In this document: positions 1 through 11,046 of the stretch, piece by piece
How the letters are laid out: each line of letters starts with the position of its first letter
Position numbering within the stretch: the stretch's first letter is position 1
Translations under genes and position numbers: made by a program
Origin: Mesodorylaimus sp. YZB2_4
Taxonomy: Eukaryota > Nematoda > Enoplea > Dorylaimida > Dorylaimidae
Direction of reading: 5' to 3'
DNA length: 64,000 bases
NCBI GenBank assembly: GCA_030248295.1
Contig: JASANH010001081.1
Span: 1 to 64,000 of the forward strand
Notes under the pieces: model-generated
Seen by the model: the letters and a program-made list of their open reading frames with translations, nothing else
Told to the model about the DNA's origin: nothing
Databases searched by the model: none

Positions 1-480
1 CACCGGACACAGGAACCACAGCCTACTACGTCACACAGAAAAAAAGCAGTTTTGAAAAAAACGTCTTTTATTACTTACTTGATGATTTATCGAGGGCATC
101 GTCATTTCCCAGTTTTGAACGGTCTCCGAAAAGTTTTCTCCCAACAGCGGTAAAGCCTAACGTAGCAATAACGAGAAAAATCGGTACACGTATTCTCATT
201 TTCATGGAGATGGCAATCGTATATCAAGAACCAACCGTCCCTAAGCAGTCAATTTGTTGACACCCAAGACTTTCCACAACGCCATTTTTACGAATGCAAA
301 TTCAGTTTAAGGTCAGACATCACTATTGTTGCGATTCTAGTCTTGTAGAGGCAGTATTGATGCCTTGAATAAATATTTCGTACTTTCCTCTCTCGACTCC
401 TACAGAATTCCTGTTGAGAAATAAAAACTCGTGGGCTCAATTGTTCGATTTGTTCAAGATCCTGTAGAGTGGAAAATGCT
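1..480. other. non-coding, no gene seen
   Basis: No convincing open reading frame, splice-site pair or repeat structure was seen before the duplicated GPCR flank begins near 481. Confidence 0.5.
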
Positions 481-925
481 GTTTAGTAAATCCTGTAAGT
501 ACTCCGCATAAACACTTTTCTAGGCGTTGCAGGAAACTGGATTGCCATAATAGCACCCATTGGTGAATGTCGTAGCGCGATTTATGAAAATTCCGACAAA
601 TTATGCGGTACACCCCTACTCAAATTGAAGTGACATTTCTGGTTCAAAAATGCAGCTAATTTTTGTGATTTTGGTTGATGGGTGCAGTTTGGACGGCTGC
701 AGTAAGAATATGGACCGAGCACTCCTAAGACTTATCGTTAGCACTAAATGGGAACAGGCGAGTGGTGTGAGACAGGTAAAGGAATTGGAGCGGAGAGGCA
801 GCGCGGGCAGAATCTTATCGTTAGTTATGCACTGTGCAGATCACAGGACAGTCATAAGCTCACAAAGACATGAATGTATGACAAACACTGACAGTAACTG
901 GCACGTAAAATTTACTCTTGCGCCG

Positions 926-2516
926 CAGGTTTGCAGAAAGTTCGTGTCCCACCTTTGGTCCCCGCACAGTTCGTCCCCGAGCAGTTTCGTCCCCTCACAT
1001 TTCGTCCCCAGACCATATTTTCTGTGGGGGGGGGGGGGGGACGAAATGCGCGAAATGCTAAAGCGGACGTCCATTTTTAGGGGGTCAAAGCAAAGCGAAA
1101 TGGATGAAAGATGAAGGTGGATAGGGGCTGGGGAGACAAGAAAACGCACTTTTTGGTGGACGCGTTTTATGGATGGCCCCTTCATAAATTCCGCTCACGC
1201 ACTCACTTACTCAGTCTTGGTACAATCATAGGTTGTGTGCAAAAATTGATGGTGAAAAATGCACTTTTTTGTGATGATTTTTATTTGACCCTTCCCTCTT
1301 GAACAATGAGATCATTACGGACTTTGAAGGCGGCCTGATTATGTTTATCACTACTGCAGGCACAATGAGGATAAAACTTACATTATAGCTGAAAACATGT
1401 GACATGTGTCCATGTTTTTATTAGCGTTCTTTCGGGATCATTATTTTCGGGATCGGTATCGGGATCGGGACTCGCTCAATCCCGACCGGGATCGGGATCA
1501 GGACAGGATCGGGATTTTTTAAGGAGAGCGCTTTTCATTGGCTATAGACGATCTACAACCCACCCTGAGTAGCCAGCAAATTTAAAAGCCACAGATTGCC
1601 TTTCCTTGGATAATTTTCAGTGCAGTATTTATCATTGCATACAAAATCAGACAAGCGAAGAATCAGTTACAAATTAGCAAACAAATCCCTTCCTTTCCCT
1701 CTATCAATTCAATCATCCGCCAAGGTCTCTATATTTCCCCTTCTGAAACATTTTGATGGCCGTGACCATCTGAGTCAGTGTCAAGCAGAATGTCGCCAGC
1801 TTCTGCAGCAGGCCCACCATCTGATGATGGCAAATGCGGGCTGTTACTACATCCAACTGGGCGCAAATCGTGCATCAGAAAAAGCAGGACTTGTGCATTT
1901 TGTGGGAGTAGTTTCATCCGATCGCCATTACAGCTCGTTTCCCATACACCAGCCCCATTCCCTGTTGCAATAAAAACATTCTATCTGCACAATATTCAGT
2001 CCCCAATCCCGACCACTTTTTATCGAGATCGGGATCGGGTTCGGGAGGGGCAATCCCGACCGGGATCCCGAACGAACGCTAGTTTTTATAGCCAACAGCA
2101 AGCAGCAGCAGAGTGCGCGAAATAGATGAAACAAGTTGAAACAAATTAAAGTGTTTATTCCGGTTTTCTGTGATTTCAAAAAACATTGCACCTTCCTCCC
2201 ACCCAGCTTTACTCAAGAAAAACACGAGCTTAAAAAATCTAAATGAGCTTGTTTGGGCTAGTCCGTTGGTTAAGTGCTCTACTGTAGATCTAGGACTAGC
2301 TGTTTCGTAGAGTACAAAAGACTTGTTCGAAAAGCGTTGGTGCTGTACTGAATGTCCCATCGGCGAATAACGAGGATCAGTGTTTTGCCATTTGACCTGT
2401 CGTCATTAATTACCTCTTAAATCTTTTTTGAGCTCTTAATATTTTATGTGGGGACGAAATGAGGGGACGAAATATGAGGGGACAAAATATGGGGGACGAA
2501 CTTTCCGTATCCCTGC
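926..2516. mobile_element. non-autonomous TIR transposon with GTCCCC-rich termini
   Basis: The left end (926-1035) carries repeated TTCGTCCCC units, and the right end (2448-2516) carries the same units in reverse complement (GGGGACGAA). The extreme ends read CAGG.....C.GAAAGTTCG in inverted orientation. The filled site interrupts sequence that is continuous in the GPCR 3' flank near 6690, which confirms insertion. No transposase is encoded. A probable 8-bp target duplication is TGCGCCGC (920-927) against TGCACCAC (2514-2521). It overlaps the terminal bases, so the exact boundary is ambiguous. The element contains a second, younger insertion. Confidence 0.75.
1422..2081. mobile_element. hAT-type MITE nested inside the larger element
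   Basis: The left end TAGCGTTCTTTCGGGATC (from 1422) and the reverse complement of the right end TAGCGTTCGTTCGGGATC (to 2081) differ at one base. The element is flanked by a perfect 8-bp direct repeat GTTTTTAT at 1414-1421 and 2082-2089. An 8-bp target duplication and a TAGNG-type terminus are hallmarks of the hAT superfamily. Subterminal sequence is built from repeated GGGATCGG units in both arms. The 660-bp interior has no credible transposase, so the element depends on an enzyme encoded elsewhere. Confidence 0.85.
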
Positions 2517-2830
2517 ACCACACCTACTGAACACGGCTCGGCTGTTATGTGCCGCACAATATGACGCGTGAGAAGTATCGAAGGTTTGGTTGTCGGTGAC
2601 AGATACGCAATGCGAGCCAGAAGTCATGCTACTACGCATTCTCGACTGGAGTGGGGAATGTTGAGGGCTCCATGGCCATTGAATGATTGCTGGTTGGCTG
2701 AATGGTGGTTATGTTTGTTGAGAAACGAACCAATTGGTGGATAGTACCGTACAATGCATTTTTGGGCGAAACTTTTAATGCGCATATAAATATGGAATTG
2801 TGTCATACGATCGCCGCTGTGAAATATACT

Positions 2831-4216
2831 AGAAAATAGGTGCTACACAAAGATTCATACCACGTGCGGGTCCGCAATTTGTGGGATAAGAGCTTCAATC
2901 GAACGAGGTGAAAGAATACGTTGGACGCTCGCTGCATAATCCCGCCAGAGAATTCAAAACTGATGCAAGCGCGCCTGATGCAATTAATTTAGATTTTCAC
3001 TACGGTCCTTTTACGTGAACACTTTCGTTTACTGCAGAGTAAAAATGTAAAAAAATTATATTAACTTCGACAAATCTGACCAGTGGCCCATTACTGCAAA
3101 AATGGTAAAGGTGCACATTTTAGGTGGAATTCGCTTTACTGCACAAACTCAAGAATCACGGTCCAAATCCAATTATAAACAAAACAGTGTCATGCTATTT
3201 TTGAAATAACTGCGATCAATATGATTTAGTGAAATGATTTTATATGTTGTAGTCACCTCACGAATAATTTTGTAGACTTAATGATTCTTGGGAGTCAACG
3301 TCAACGACTCTTTCAGTGCTTCTGAATATGCGGACAGTGGCGGTGCCAAGGCTTTGCCCTTGTGAGAGAAATCAGGCATTAATCCCTACCTGGTCAAATT
3401 TGGGGACTCACATTCTACAGTACAGGGGTCCACACATTAAAAGTAGTTTTTGATACCTCGTCAATCGATCAAAATTTCATGAAATTCCGCCGTAGGCTTC
3501 TCGGATATCATGTCTCGTGGACAGGTTGAAAAATTATCGAAATCCATCACGCGGTTCTTAAATGGCGCCGAAAACTTCTCCTGGAATTATGAAGACTTCC
3601 TCTGTGAATTACTGTACTTCATTTTTGTTCGAGCGACAAGGACTACCTTCTAGCATGAGCATCGTACTTGATGTTACAAAGAGAGACCACTACCGCAAGA
3701 GCCGTATGCACCAACGAGACTAACTCGATTTAGTTTGCTGACTTTTGCTAGCAAGCGAGTTAGTCAAGGAAAGTCAAAAAAGGTTGGTGGAACGCAAATT
3801 TCAGTAGGACTTCGGTTAGTCGACTAACCACTAAACGATACAAAGCTAACAGCAGTTAGATGGCTCAACAGTTGGTACCGTTGATGGATACGGCTGCAGG
3901 GAAGAAAAAGAATCGATAACTGAAAAGCGTTGGTTCAGAGTCAGACGAATGCGGCTGCTCGCACGCTGAGGACAGCAGCCTACAATCGCAAACGTGGTCG
4001 AGTATTGTTGTAAAGTTACTCGAATTATCGTCCTTCCTGGCTCTTTACAGTCCCAGCGTGATCAGTCTGAAATAGTGTCATCTTATTTTTATATCTAGTA
4101 TGTAGTCGTGCGCAAGCCCTCGCTACATCTGAATGCGCACTAAATCAGCTTACGATTAGTATCGTCCGTCTGCCTTCTATCCATTTCGGATATCCCATGC
4201 GGTAGGTCAAGTACAA
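2831..4216. other. non-coding interval
   Basis: This is AT-leaning sequence with no supported exon. Nothing beyond short chance reading frames was seen on either strand. Confidence 0.5.
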
Positions 4217-5113
4217 ATGGCTAACGGAAAAAATTTAGCTTTTATAGCCATCGTGTCTTGGCTTGCAATTGCTGCAATTTTTCAATGGTGGGATATTATC
4301 CCCATATCAAAATACGGTCTTCTAAATTCGATAGAGCGTTCATCGTCAGCCATTTCAATGCCTTCGGCCGCAAATGACGTCGCCTCCAGTTCAAGTCCTT
4401 CAATGAAATTCAAGACGATGAATCCAGCCTCGATTTCGACAACCAAAGCTGCTTTAATCGACAAGTGGGCTTTGCTGAAAAGGTACACAACTACAAATTT
4501 AGTGTGCCCCAATAAAGTGAGGGTTGGGAAAGAAGGTCAAGGAGATGGTGGAAAATGGGCGTGCGCGCCATGGAAAGCTGCGGGAGACAACTGCATTGTC
4601 TATTCGTTGGGTGTGTGGAATGACGTGTCTTTCGAAAGTGATTTGTACAAACGAAGTAAACATCGATGCAAAACGTTTTCTTTCGACAGCGTCCAGCAAT
4701 CTTTAAATTTATTCAAACCATTCAACGGCACCTTTATGAAAGTCCATTTGGCTGCCGTAACAAACGCGACTGAAAACAGAATGTCCCTCTTCGATATCAT
4801 GAAACACTACAACCACACACGACTGGAAATTTTGAAGATGGATATCGAAGAATGGGAATTCGAAGTTATGAATTCTTTTTTGGAATCAGTCGAAATAACT
4901 CCAGCCAAAACGGTAATTTGCCAATTTCTCGTCGAGTTTCACGCATTTTTCAATTTGACCAAGAAAATCGATCTTTGGTTGCCAATGTTTGAAAAGCTAG
5001 AGAAAAACGGCTTCCTATTATTTTCCACTGAAAAGAACGTAGATTGTTGCCATGAGTTCAGTTTCATGCATGTTAGCTGTATGCGCCAATATGGCTTGCC
5101 TGACTTCGAATGA
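4217..5113 (+). CDS. METTL24-like membrane-anchored methyltransferase, copy A
   Basis: This intronless gene encodes 298 residues. Residues 8-25 form one hydrophobic helix preceded by a short lysine-containing N-terminus, which predicts a type II protein facing the Golgi or ER lumen or the outside. A Ser/Thr-rich linker (about 41-75) leads to a domain that resembles the Methyltransf_22/METTL24 family: GDGGKW (109-114), the glycine motif YSLGVWNDVSFE (129-140), FD (156-157) and KMDIEEWE (207-214). In this family these positions form the S-adenosylmethionine pocket. The substrate is unknown. An 80%-like paralogue lies at 14870-15763 on the other strand. The start is the first ATG after an upstream in-frame gap, and it matches the paralogue. 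Methyltransferase identity is inferred from motifs, and activity is unproven. Confidence 0.85.
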   Translation: MANGKNLAFIAIVSWLAIAAIFQWWDIIPISKYGLLNSIERSSSAISMPSAANDVASSSSPSMKFKTMNPASISTTKAALIDKWALLKRYTTTNLVCPNKVRVGKEGQGDGGKWACAPWKAAGDNCIVYSLGVWNDVSFESDLYKRSKHRCKTFSFDSVQQSLNLFKPFNGTFMKVHLAAVTNATENRMSLFDIMKHYNHTRLEILKMDIEEWEFEVMNSFLESVEITPAKTVICQFLVEFHAFFNLTKKIDLWLPMFEKLEKNGFLLFSTEKNVDCCHEFSFMHVSCMRQYGLPDFE

Positions 5114-5252
5114 TTTCCTAGAATCTTTGAGTAGGAACATGCAGCACTGATTCTCCTCTATTTTGAATTTGGCACATAATGCTGATTATAGTATTAATTC
5201 ACAGAACAAAAATATTGCAGTGATCATATGCATGTGAACTTTTTAGATTAAA

Positions 5253-5258
5253 AATAAA
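5253..5258 (+). terminator. polyadenylation signal AATAAA
   Basis: This AATAAA lies about 140 nt after the stop codon of the METTL24-like copy A on the same strand. Confidence 0.5.
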
Positions 5259-5508
5259 GGTTAAAGCGTGTATGGTCTGGATATTGCAATCTCTCTGAAA
5301 CAACGAGTTTAAAAAGAACCAGAAAATCACGAAGCAGGATTGCATTAGTCATAGATAACACTTCCAAGTTCAGAACTCTTTCAAACTGCATTGGACAGCC
5401 GCCCGACAGGCTGTATCATCTATGAGCTCACTCGATGTATTCTAGATTCACAGATATGCCTAGGTTGCGCAGCTTATCTGGGATTGTTCTAGTGTTCCTA
5501 GTGTTCAA

Positions 5509-6249
5509 TCACCTGGGTTTTTTACTGTCTGACCTGACCCTGACCTTGACCAGACCCCAAAAAATTTTCTGACTTTGACCAAGGGTCGGTCAATCAGGGT
5601 TTTGACAGAATTCTGACCTTGACATTGAGGTCATTTCTCACAGTTTGTCCAAGCGAACCAGTCCGTTCCTGCAGTAGATCGCTGGACCAAGTTCAAATTT
5701 CGGCCAAATTTTTTTCAAATTTTACAAGGCTGGTTCAGAGACTCTAGCGGGGGGCACAGTGGCGCATGTGTTGGTCAATCATTTTCTAAACCGTGCAGCT
5801 GGCCCATCGTCGTTTTGGGAAGATCAGACAGCTACTTATCCTAGTATGGCATCACTGGCTCAAAATATGTCAACGATTCCAGCTACTTTAGCGCCAATGG
5901 AACTCGTATTTTCACAGCGCAATTACTTTCACATTTTCATGTAGCTACTGCCGGTTGAAAAAAGCGTTTGTCACGGAAACAGTTGCAAACATAAGTGATG
6001 CAACGGTTTTTTAAATGGTGTTATGTTAAAACAAGTTGAGCAATTGTGAAAAATTTTTCATTTTTCAAAAAAAAATTTTTGTGAAGGGTATTTTGTGTCA
6101 ACGTCAATGTCCAGTATTTTTGTCCCTGTAAAGTCAAACTCAAGATCAAAACAATTGCGGACCCCGTATAAAAGTCAATGTCAGGGCCAAAATTTTTTGG
6201 CGCTGTGGTGGTCAAAATCATAGTCGAAGAAGACAAAAAACCGACGTCA
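5509..6249. mobile_element. non-autonomous element with long inverted ends and TGACC subterminal repeats
   Basis: The left 110 bp (GGTTTTTTACTGTC then repeated CTGACC/TTGACC units and CCAAAAAATTTT) reappears in reverse complement at the right end (to 6249), where it reads GGTTTTTTGTCTTC, TTTTGACC and CCAAAAAATTTT. The right edge coincides with the point where similarity to the duplicated GPCR flank (481 onward) starts. No clear target-site duplication was found, so the superfamily is open. No protein is encoded. A short 61-codon reading frame inside is probably chance. Confidence 0.65.
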
Positions 6250-6810
6250 TTTAAAAAACTGAAGTGCTCCGCATAAGCACTTATCTCTACATATATACTT
6301 TACAGGAAACTGGATTGCGATGTGCTTTATTGCTGAATATCACCGTAATTTATGAAAATTCTGACGAATAGCATCCACCCAGTACACCAGGGTGACCAAC
6401 TCGCAGCAACTCAACTTTGGCTCAGAATTGTAGCGATTGCTCATGTTTTGGCAGGCGCAGGCTGGACGGCTGGGACAGAACATGCTCCGAGCATTCGTGG
6501 GGCTCACTGTCAGCGCTAAATGGGAGGCGAGGAATATGGTGAGATACAATACAGGTAACCGAGTCGGAGCGCGTAGAATCTACGGTAAATGTACTGTACA
6601 GATTGCAGAACAGTCATAAGCTCACAAAGACAGTGTATAACAAACTCTGACAGTTGAACTGACACTGTGAAAAATATTTTAAACTTGCACTACGATTATT
6701 GCTGAACACGACTGTTGTGTGCAGCTCAATATGAAAATAAAAATAAAAACTATCGAAGGCTTGTCTTGTTTATCATTGACAGATATACAATTCGAGCAAG
6801 AAGTCATAGA

Positions 6811-8133
6811 TTAGTCTACATTTTCGACTGGAGCAGGGAATACTGAATTCTTCACTGCCCTTGAATGATTGCTGACAGTGAATAAGTTGGTTGGTAGCTG
6901 ACCCTCTTTTTTGAAAAGCGAAACGAATGCATCTCGGAACTTCTTCATGCAGATCACATAGAGCACGAAGCGGGCGCAGTGATCAACTTCGCCAGTTACT
7001 GACTGAACCATCCATGTCCACGTGTACACCGCTTTGTGATCGATATCTTCCATGGCAGTGGCATAGCTGAGATAAACGATCGCTTCGGGACCGACAATGT
7101 CGTTTTGGTCACGATCCTTGATCACCTTGTTTAGAACCCAGGTAATATGATCGATTAAAGTAGATATGGCCACGACCATTTGCAGAGCGCAAAGTCGCCG
7201 AGTACTCGCCCACTTCTCCTTGCCTGTGCTGGTCAACGTTTCGGCTTTCCTCGATTTGATGATGAGACCGGCAGCCACGAAGATGCAACATACAAAAATG
7301 GCGATACAAGTTCCGATTTTGATGGCGTAGATGATAGCTGATACCATATCATTGCCGCCACTCCTTCCGTACGCGTTCAAGTATTTGACATAGAGACCGG
7401 GTTGCTCAGGATCGGGAACCGGCATCCCGCAAAACGCTGGGCTGAGGTGCAGCAGACCAACCACTGTTGAAATGGCAATGAAATACCAAGCCACTTTGGA
7501 TTTATTGATACGAGTGAATTGATTCGGGGACCAGATGGCCACGCAGCGTTCGAAGGAGAGGAATGTGGTCACCGTGGTCACGCTAAGCTTCATGGCATCG
7601 CCAATGGTCCACATGTAGAGCAGGAAATCGCGATACAGAATGTAGCTGTACGACTCAGAGAAATTGATTGGACTGAAAATGCCCGCCTGAAATAGGAATA
7701 CACTGCGATGATGTCAGGATAAAATACTTTGGACATTGAGACACTTGGCAGGGGCAATTGAATGGCATGGAAGCAGGAGTACTGTAGGAGAGCAGAAGCA
7801 GGATTATGCAACTCAACACTGAGGCTACACACAAATTCTTACCTGCAGCATGACAGCCATGTGCACAAACTCCATGATGACCATCGATTTGTGATAGAGA
7901 TAGCTGGGACCTTGAAACGTCGGCAGTCTGAATGTCAATAACATGAGAACATAGCACAGGAATCCTGCAGCCCCCGCAAATATTTGGCTGTAGTAGACGC
8001 CCAGAGAAATCTTCAGTTCTGTGGCTGTCCATTCTGTGTACTTAACGCATAAGTCAACCAGTTGCTGACAGCTGAAATTAGTTGACCCATGGCGTAGAGC
8101 AGACGAAAAATCACACGTCGTTGTACAATTCAT
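6811..8133 (-). CDS. rhodopsin-family GPCR (FMRFamide-receptor/srw-like), two exons
   Basis: Exon 1 is 8133-7843 and exon 2 is 7686-6811, joined in phase 0 through a 156-nt GT-AG intron, giving 388 residues. The extracellular N-terminus is Cys- and Asn-rich. Seven hydrophobic segments follow. TM3 ends in SFERC, in the place of the usual DRY, and is followed by VAIWSPNQ. TM7 reads HCARFVLYVICMKKFRDAF, with no NPxxY but with the basic helix-8 pattern seen in FMRFamide-like and nematode srw-like receptors. The ligand is unknown. The ATG at 8133 is chosen because the longer frame only extends to a TTG at 8157, just below an in-frame stop. A further upstream exon cannot be excluded. Its 3' end has been duplicated near 0.5-2.8 kb. 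Confidence 0.8.
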
Positions 8134-8159
8134 TCTTGGCTTAGTGCAATTTGACAAGG

Positions 8160-9952
8160 TTGACTAACACCTCGAAACGATGAACTTCTTTTTGCGTCTA
8201 TGAAATGTACAGCTCACTCATTTGAAAATAGCCAGCACATACCCCTTTGCTACGTAATGGCGGTAGCCACGCATGGAATAGCCTTTGTCCACTACTACAG
8301 ACCCCGATATTCCTCTAGCTACCTCGAATCGGAACTTTCTTTCATGTGGGGGAGGAGAGCAAGTTATATCTTGATTTATAAGCCAAGTAAGCTTTAGAAG
8401 GAAGACGTCCAGCAACTGAGGAATGATCTCATTACTCAAATCTTTTGATAACCCCCGCGCAGAACACATAAGGTGAAATTAATGGGAAATAGGCTAGTTA
8501 GAACAGAGTTTTTTCTGAAATACCTGACGAATATGGTGCAAAAATTTACTGCACACATACAAGTTCTTCAGAAAGTTGGCCAAATGCCTCCTTCTTTGCG
8601 AAACCAAGGAAAACATTCCTTGATTAGGCTCTTCGTTCACTTTCCCCATTGCTTATGGAGCCCAACTTCTAGCCAAAACCAGCTGTTCACTGTTTGACAG
8701 CTCCTACGACTAACTGCTCCGTCCAAGTCGTCAGATATGAAGAAAGTTGCCAAGAGACACGACCAGCCGTCACAACATGTCTGCTTCCAATTCCTTTTTA
8801 AAATTCATTGAACATATCAAAAGGAAGAACTGAATAATTCAATTTTATCTTTGGTTCCTGATAGGCTCCGGTTCATCCTTAACACACGGAGACAAATAGT
8901 ATAGTTTTCGAAATTTTTACCTGACCGAATAAAGGAGTTTACTGTAAAAAGTATTTTTCAAAGCGGAATAAAGTCATCATATTTCCTCTCTAGAAACGAT
9001 CTACAGGAAGAGACGTGTCTTCCGGATAGGCCGACAAGGACCCGACATGATCATTGGCTCACCTAGGTGGCACCGGATCCGCTCGAGATTAGGATCCCCT
9101 ACGTTACATATCCAGTTATATACAGTCATGAAAGTGCTTTCTTGTCATATGCTCTGAGAACCCAAAAATCTGTCGGATCGAACATCAAAACCTGACAGTC
9201 ACCACAGACGTGGGAAAATAAGTGCTCTTAGGCAGGAGGATCAGGTAGGCTTTATCAAAAGCTCGAGAATCTTTTATTCTTTCACAGTATACATAATGAA
9301 TAGTGAATGAACTCAAAAGGAACTGCTGCCGATCGTAAGGCAAAATTCCATTCCTTTGTGCACTCGGTGAGAAACGTATTTGACGGCCGCTAACTGTGCC
9401 CCGCGCAAAGGCCTGACTGGCTGGCGTCAAAGAAACAATTTCCCAAGCAAAAATTACTTAAAACGAAAGAAAGTCATGCATTTCCGATGAGGAGGCGAGC
9501 TAATGTCTTGTGTACCCACGGTTTATTCAGAAACAAAAGGCAGCAATGAGAGGAGCCGAGCCGCACATAAACTATACCAGCACCTGCAAAGCAGCTTGTA
9601 TGCCTTATGAAGACAAAAGACATCACATCGGCATGTTGACGCTCGGATTGAAAGCAGCCCGGACAGTAATACAACAAGAGCTAATAGCCGCACAGTATTG
9701 TACGTATAAGGTAGATGGGAAAACCTAATCACAGTCCTGATCAGGTGCAGCTGCTCAAGCAGTATAGACTCCCAAAGTATGGCTTAAAAACATGAAGAAT
9801 TATCAAATATAGAGACGAAGTAACGGGGGGGGATGGAGACTTTATTTGGACGGGTCTGCGACTATGTATTGCGACTGCAAAGAAAGCGTGTGCGCGATCA
9901 CAGACCCTCAAAAACAGCCGCGACCTAAGACTTAAGAAAAATGCGTCCTGCA
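8160..9952. other. non-coding interval
   Basis: Only short unsupported reading frames are present. No splice-consistent gene or TIR structure was recognised. Confidence 0.45.
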
Positions 9953-11038
9953 TAACCTATATATCGTTACAGGAAAACGATATCGTATCCAAAAAATATC
10001 GTTATCGTTAATCCTTAACAGTTTCTCAAAAGATAGTTAACGCGTTAATTAAATATCGTTATTTTTTGCGGGAAAATTGCAAATATTGCTGTTCCGTAAG
10101 CTGAGGAGTCTTCTGTTGTAGTTCCGCTTGACTCCAGCTGAAGCGCCGCAGGTGGCTCGAGTGCTCAGGCTCAGGTATCCGGCGGTGCTTCTGCTGGACT
10201 CCCGAGCACGAGAGAAACAGTGGAGAAGGAGCTGCAGAGAAACATTGGACAGGCCGCCTCCAAGGAGGTCCGCCATCGACTGTTTCCGAGGAACCACCTG
10301 CATTGCTGCCACTTGGTCAGCCCAGCCTTGTCCAGATGATGGTCTGCTCCCGCATTCAGATTGCGGCCGCACAAACTGGGGTCTGCTTCCTTAACCAAAT
10401 TGCGGCCAGAATCTCCATTCATGTCCATGGAATCTGGCTCACTGGCTAATTTGTCGTAATGGCAAATCACCTCTCCCATCATTGCCCACCATTGCACCAG
10501 CAACACCGACACCAAGGAGAAAGACTACCAGAGACATGGTCGCTCTCAAGCTTCTTTTAACTTTTTTGGAGTATCATTTGATTGAGGATATGATCTGTAC
10601 CCTGCTATTTGTAGGATGGGCTGTTAATTCTACTATGCGAGTGCGAAATTGGACTTCTGCCGTCCAAACGGAAGTCTCGTTAAAATTCTGTCAACATGAC
10701 CCTTTTAATTACCGTCAGTTTTTCAACTTTCTGCTTGCTTATTCTGTAATCTTTTTGACATCTTGCAAGACACTGCTGACATTCTAGATACCCCAGTAAT
10801 GCATGGTGCTTTCTGACGCCGCGTCTGGCACAGTATTTAGGCCGCGAAAAATGTGCGTGTTCTGCGAGACTGATGCAGCGCTTCATTTATCTCCTGTGAT
10901 CGTGCTCAATACCGCACTTTGAAGCGCGTGAAACTAAAAAATTTGGAGTTAAGAACTAACGGTATAATTAACGATATCATATCGTTTTCTAAAAAAATAT
11001 GGATATCGTTAAAATTATCGTTAATGCTATATACGCTA
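9953..11038. mobile_element. hAT-type non-autonomous transposon with intact target duplication
   Basis: A perfect 8-bp direct repeat GTCCTGCA flanks the element (9945-9952 and 11039-11046). The ends are inverted: left TAACCTATATATCGTTA against reverse-complemented right TAGCGTATATAGCATTA (13 of 17 match). Subterminal arms are packed with ATCGTTAA/TTAACGAT units, which are typical transposase-binding repeats. The interior (about 10100-10900) is GC-richer and encodes no recognisable hAT dimerisation or BED domain. The reading frames there are short and have no clear family, so the element is called non-autonomous. Its TAGCG end matches that of the MITE at 1422-2081, but the interiors differ. 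Confidence 0.85.
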
Positions 11039-11046
11039 GTCCTGCA

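Larger units (their letters stand above)
481..2830 (-). pseudogene. relic duplicate of the GPCR 3' end, split by an insertion
   Basis: Blocks 481-925 and 2517-2750 align with 6243-6700 and 6700-6890, the 3' flank and last codons of the GPCR gene at 6811-8133. On the minus strand 2630-2690 still reads NHSMAMEP...FPTPVENA then stop, against NHSRAVKN...FPAPVENVD in the intact gene. Homology is lost exactly where a TIR element (926-2516) was inserted. Upstream GPCR exons are not recognisable beyond about 2750, so only the tail of the gene was copied or survives. The orientation matches the source. The similarity is seen by eye, and the exact ends are uncertain. Confidence 0.7.

Noticed and set aside
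8134-8157. Longer GPCR N-terminus from 8157
   Set aside because: Position 8157 is TTG, not ATG; the first ATG in frame is at 8133.
10128-10515. Transposase fragment inside the hAT element
   Set aside because: Overlapping frames on both strands arise from GC-rich sequence; no hAT dimerisation, BED or catalytic motif is visible.
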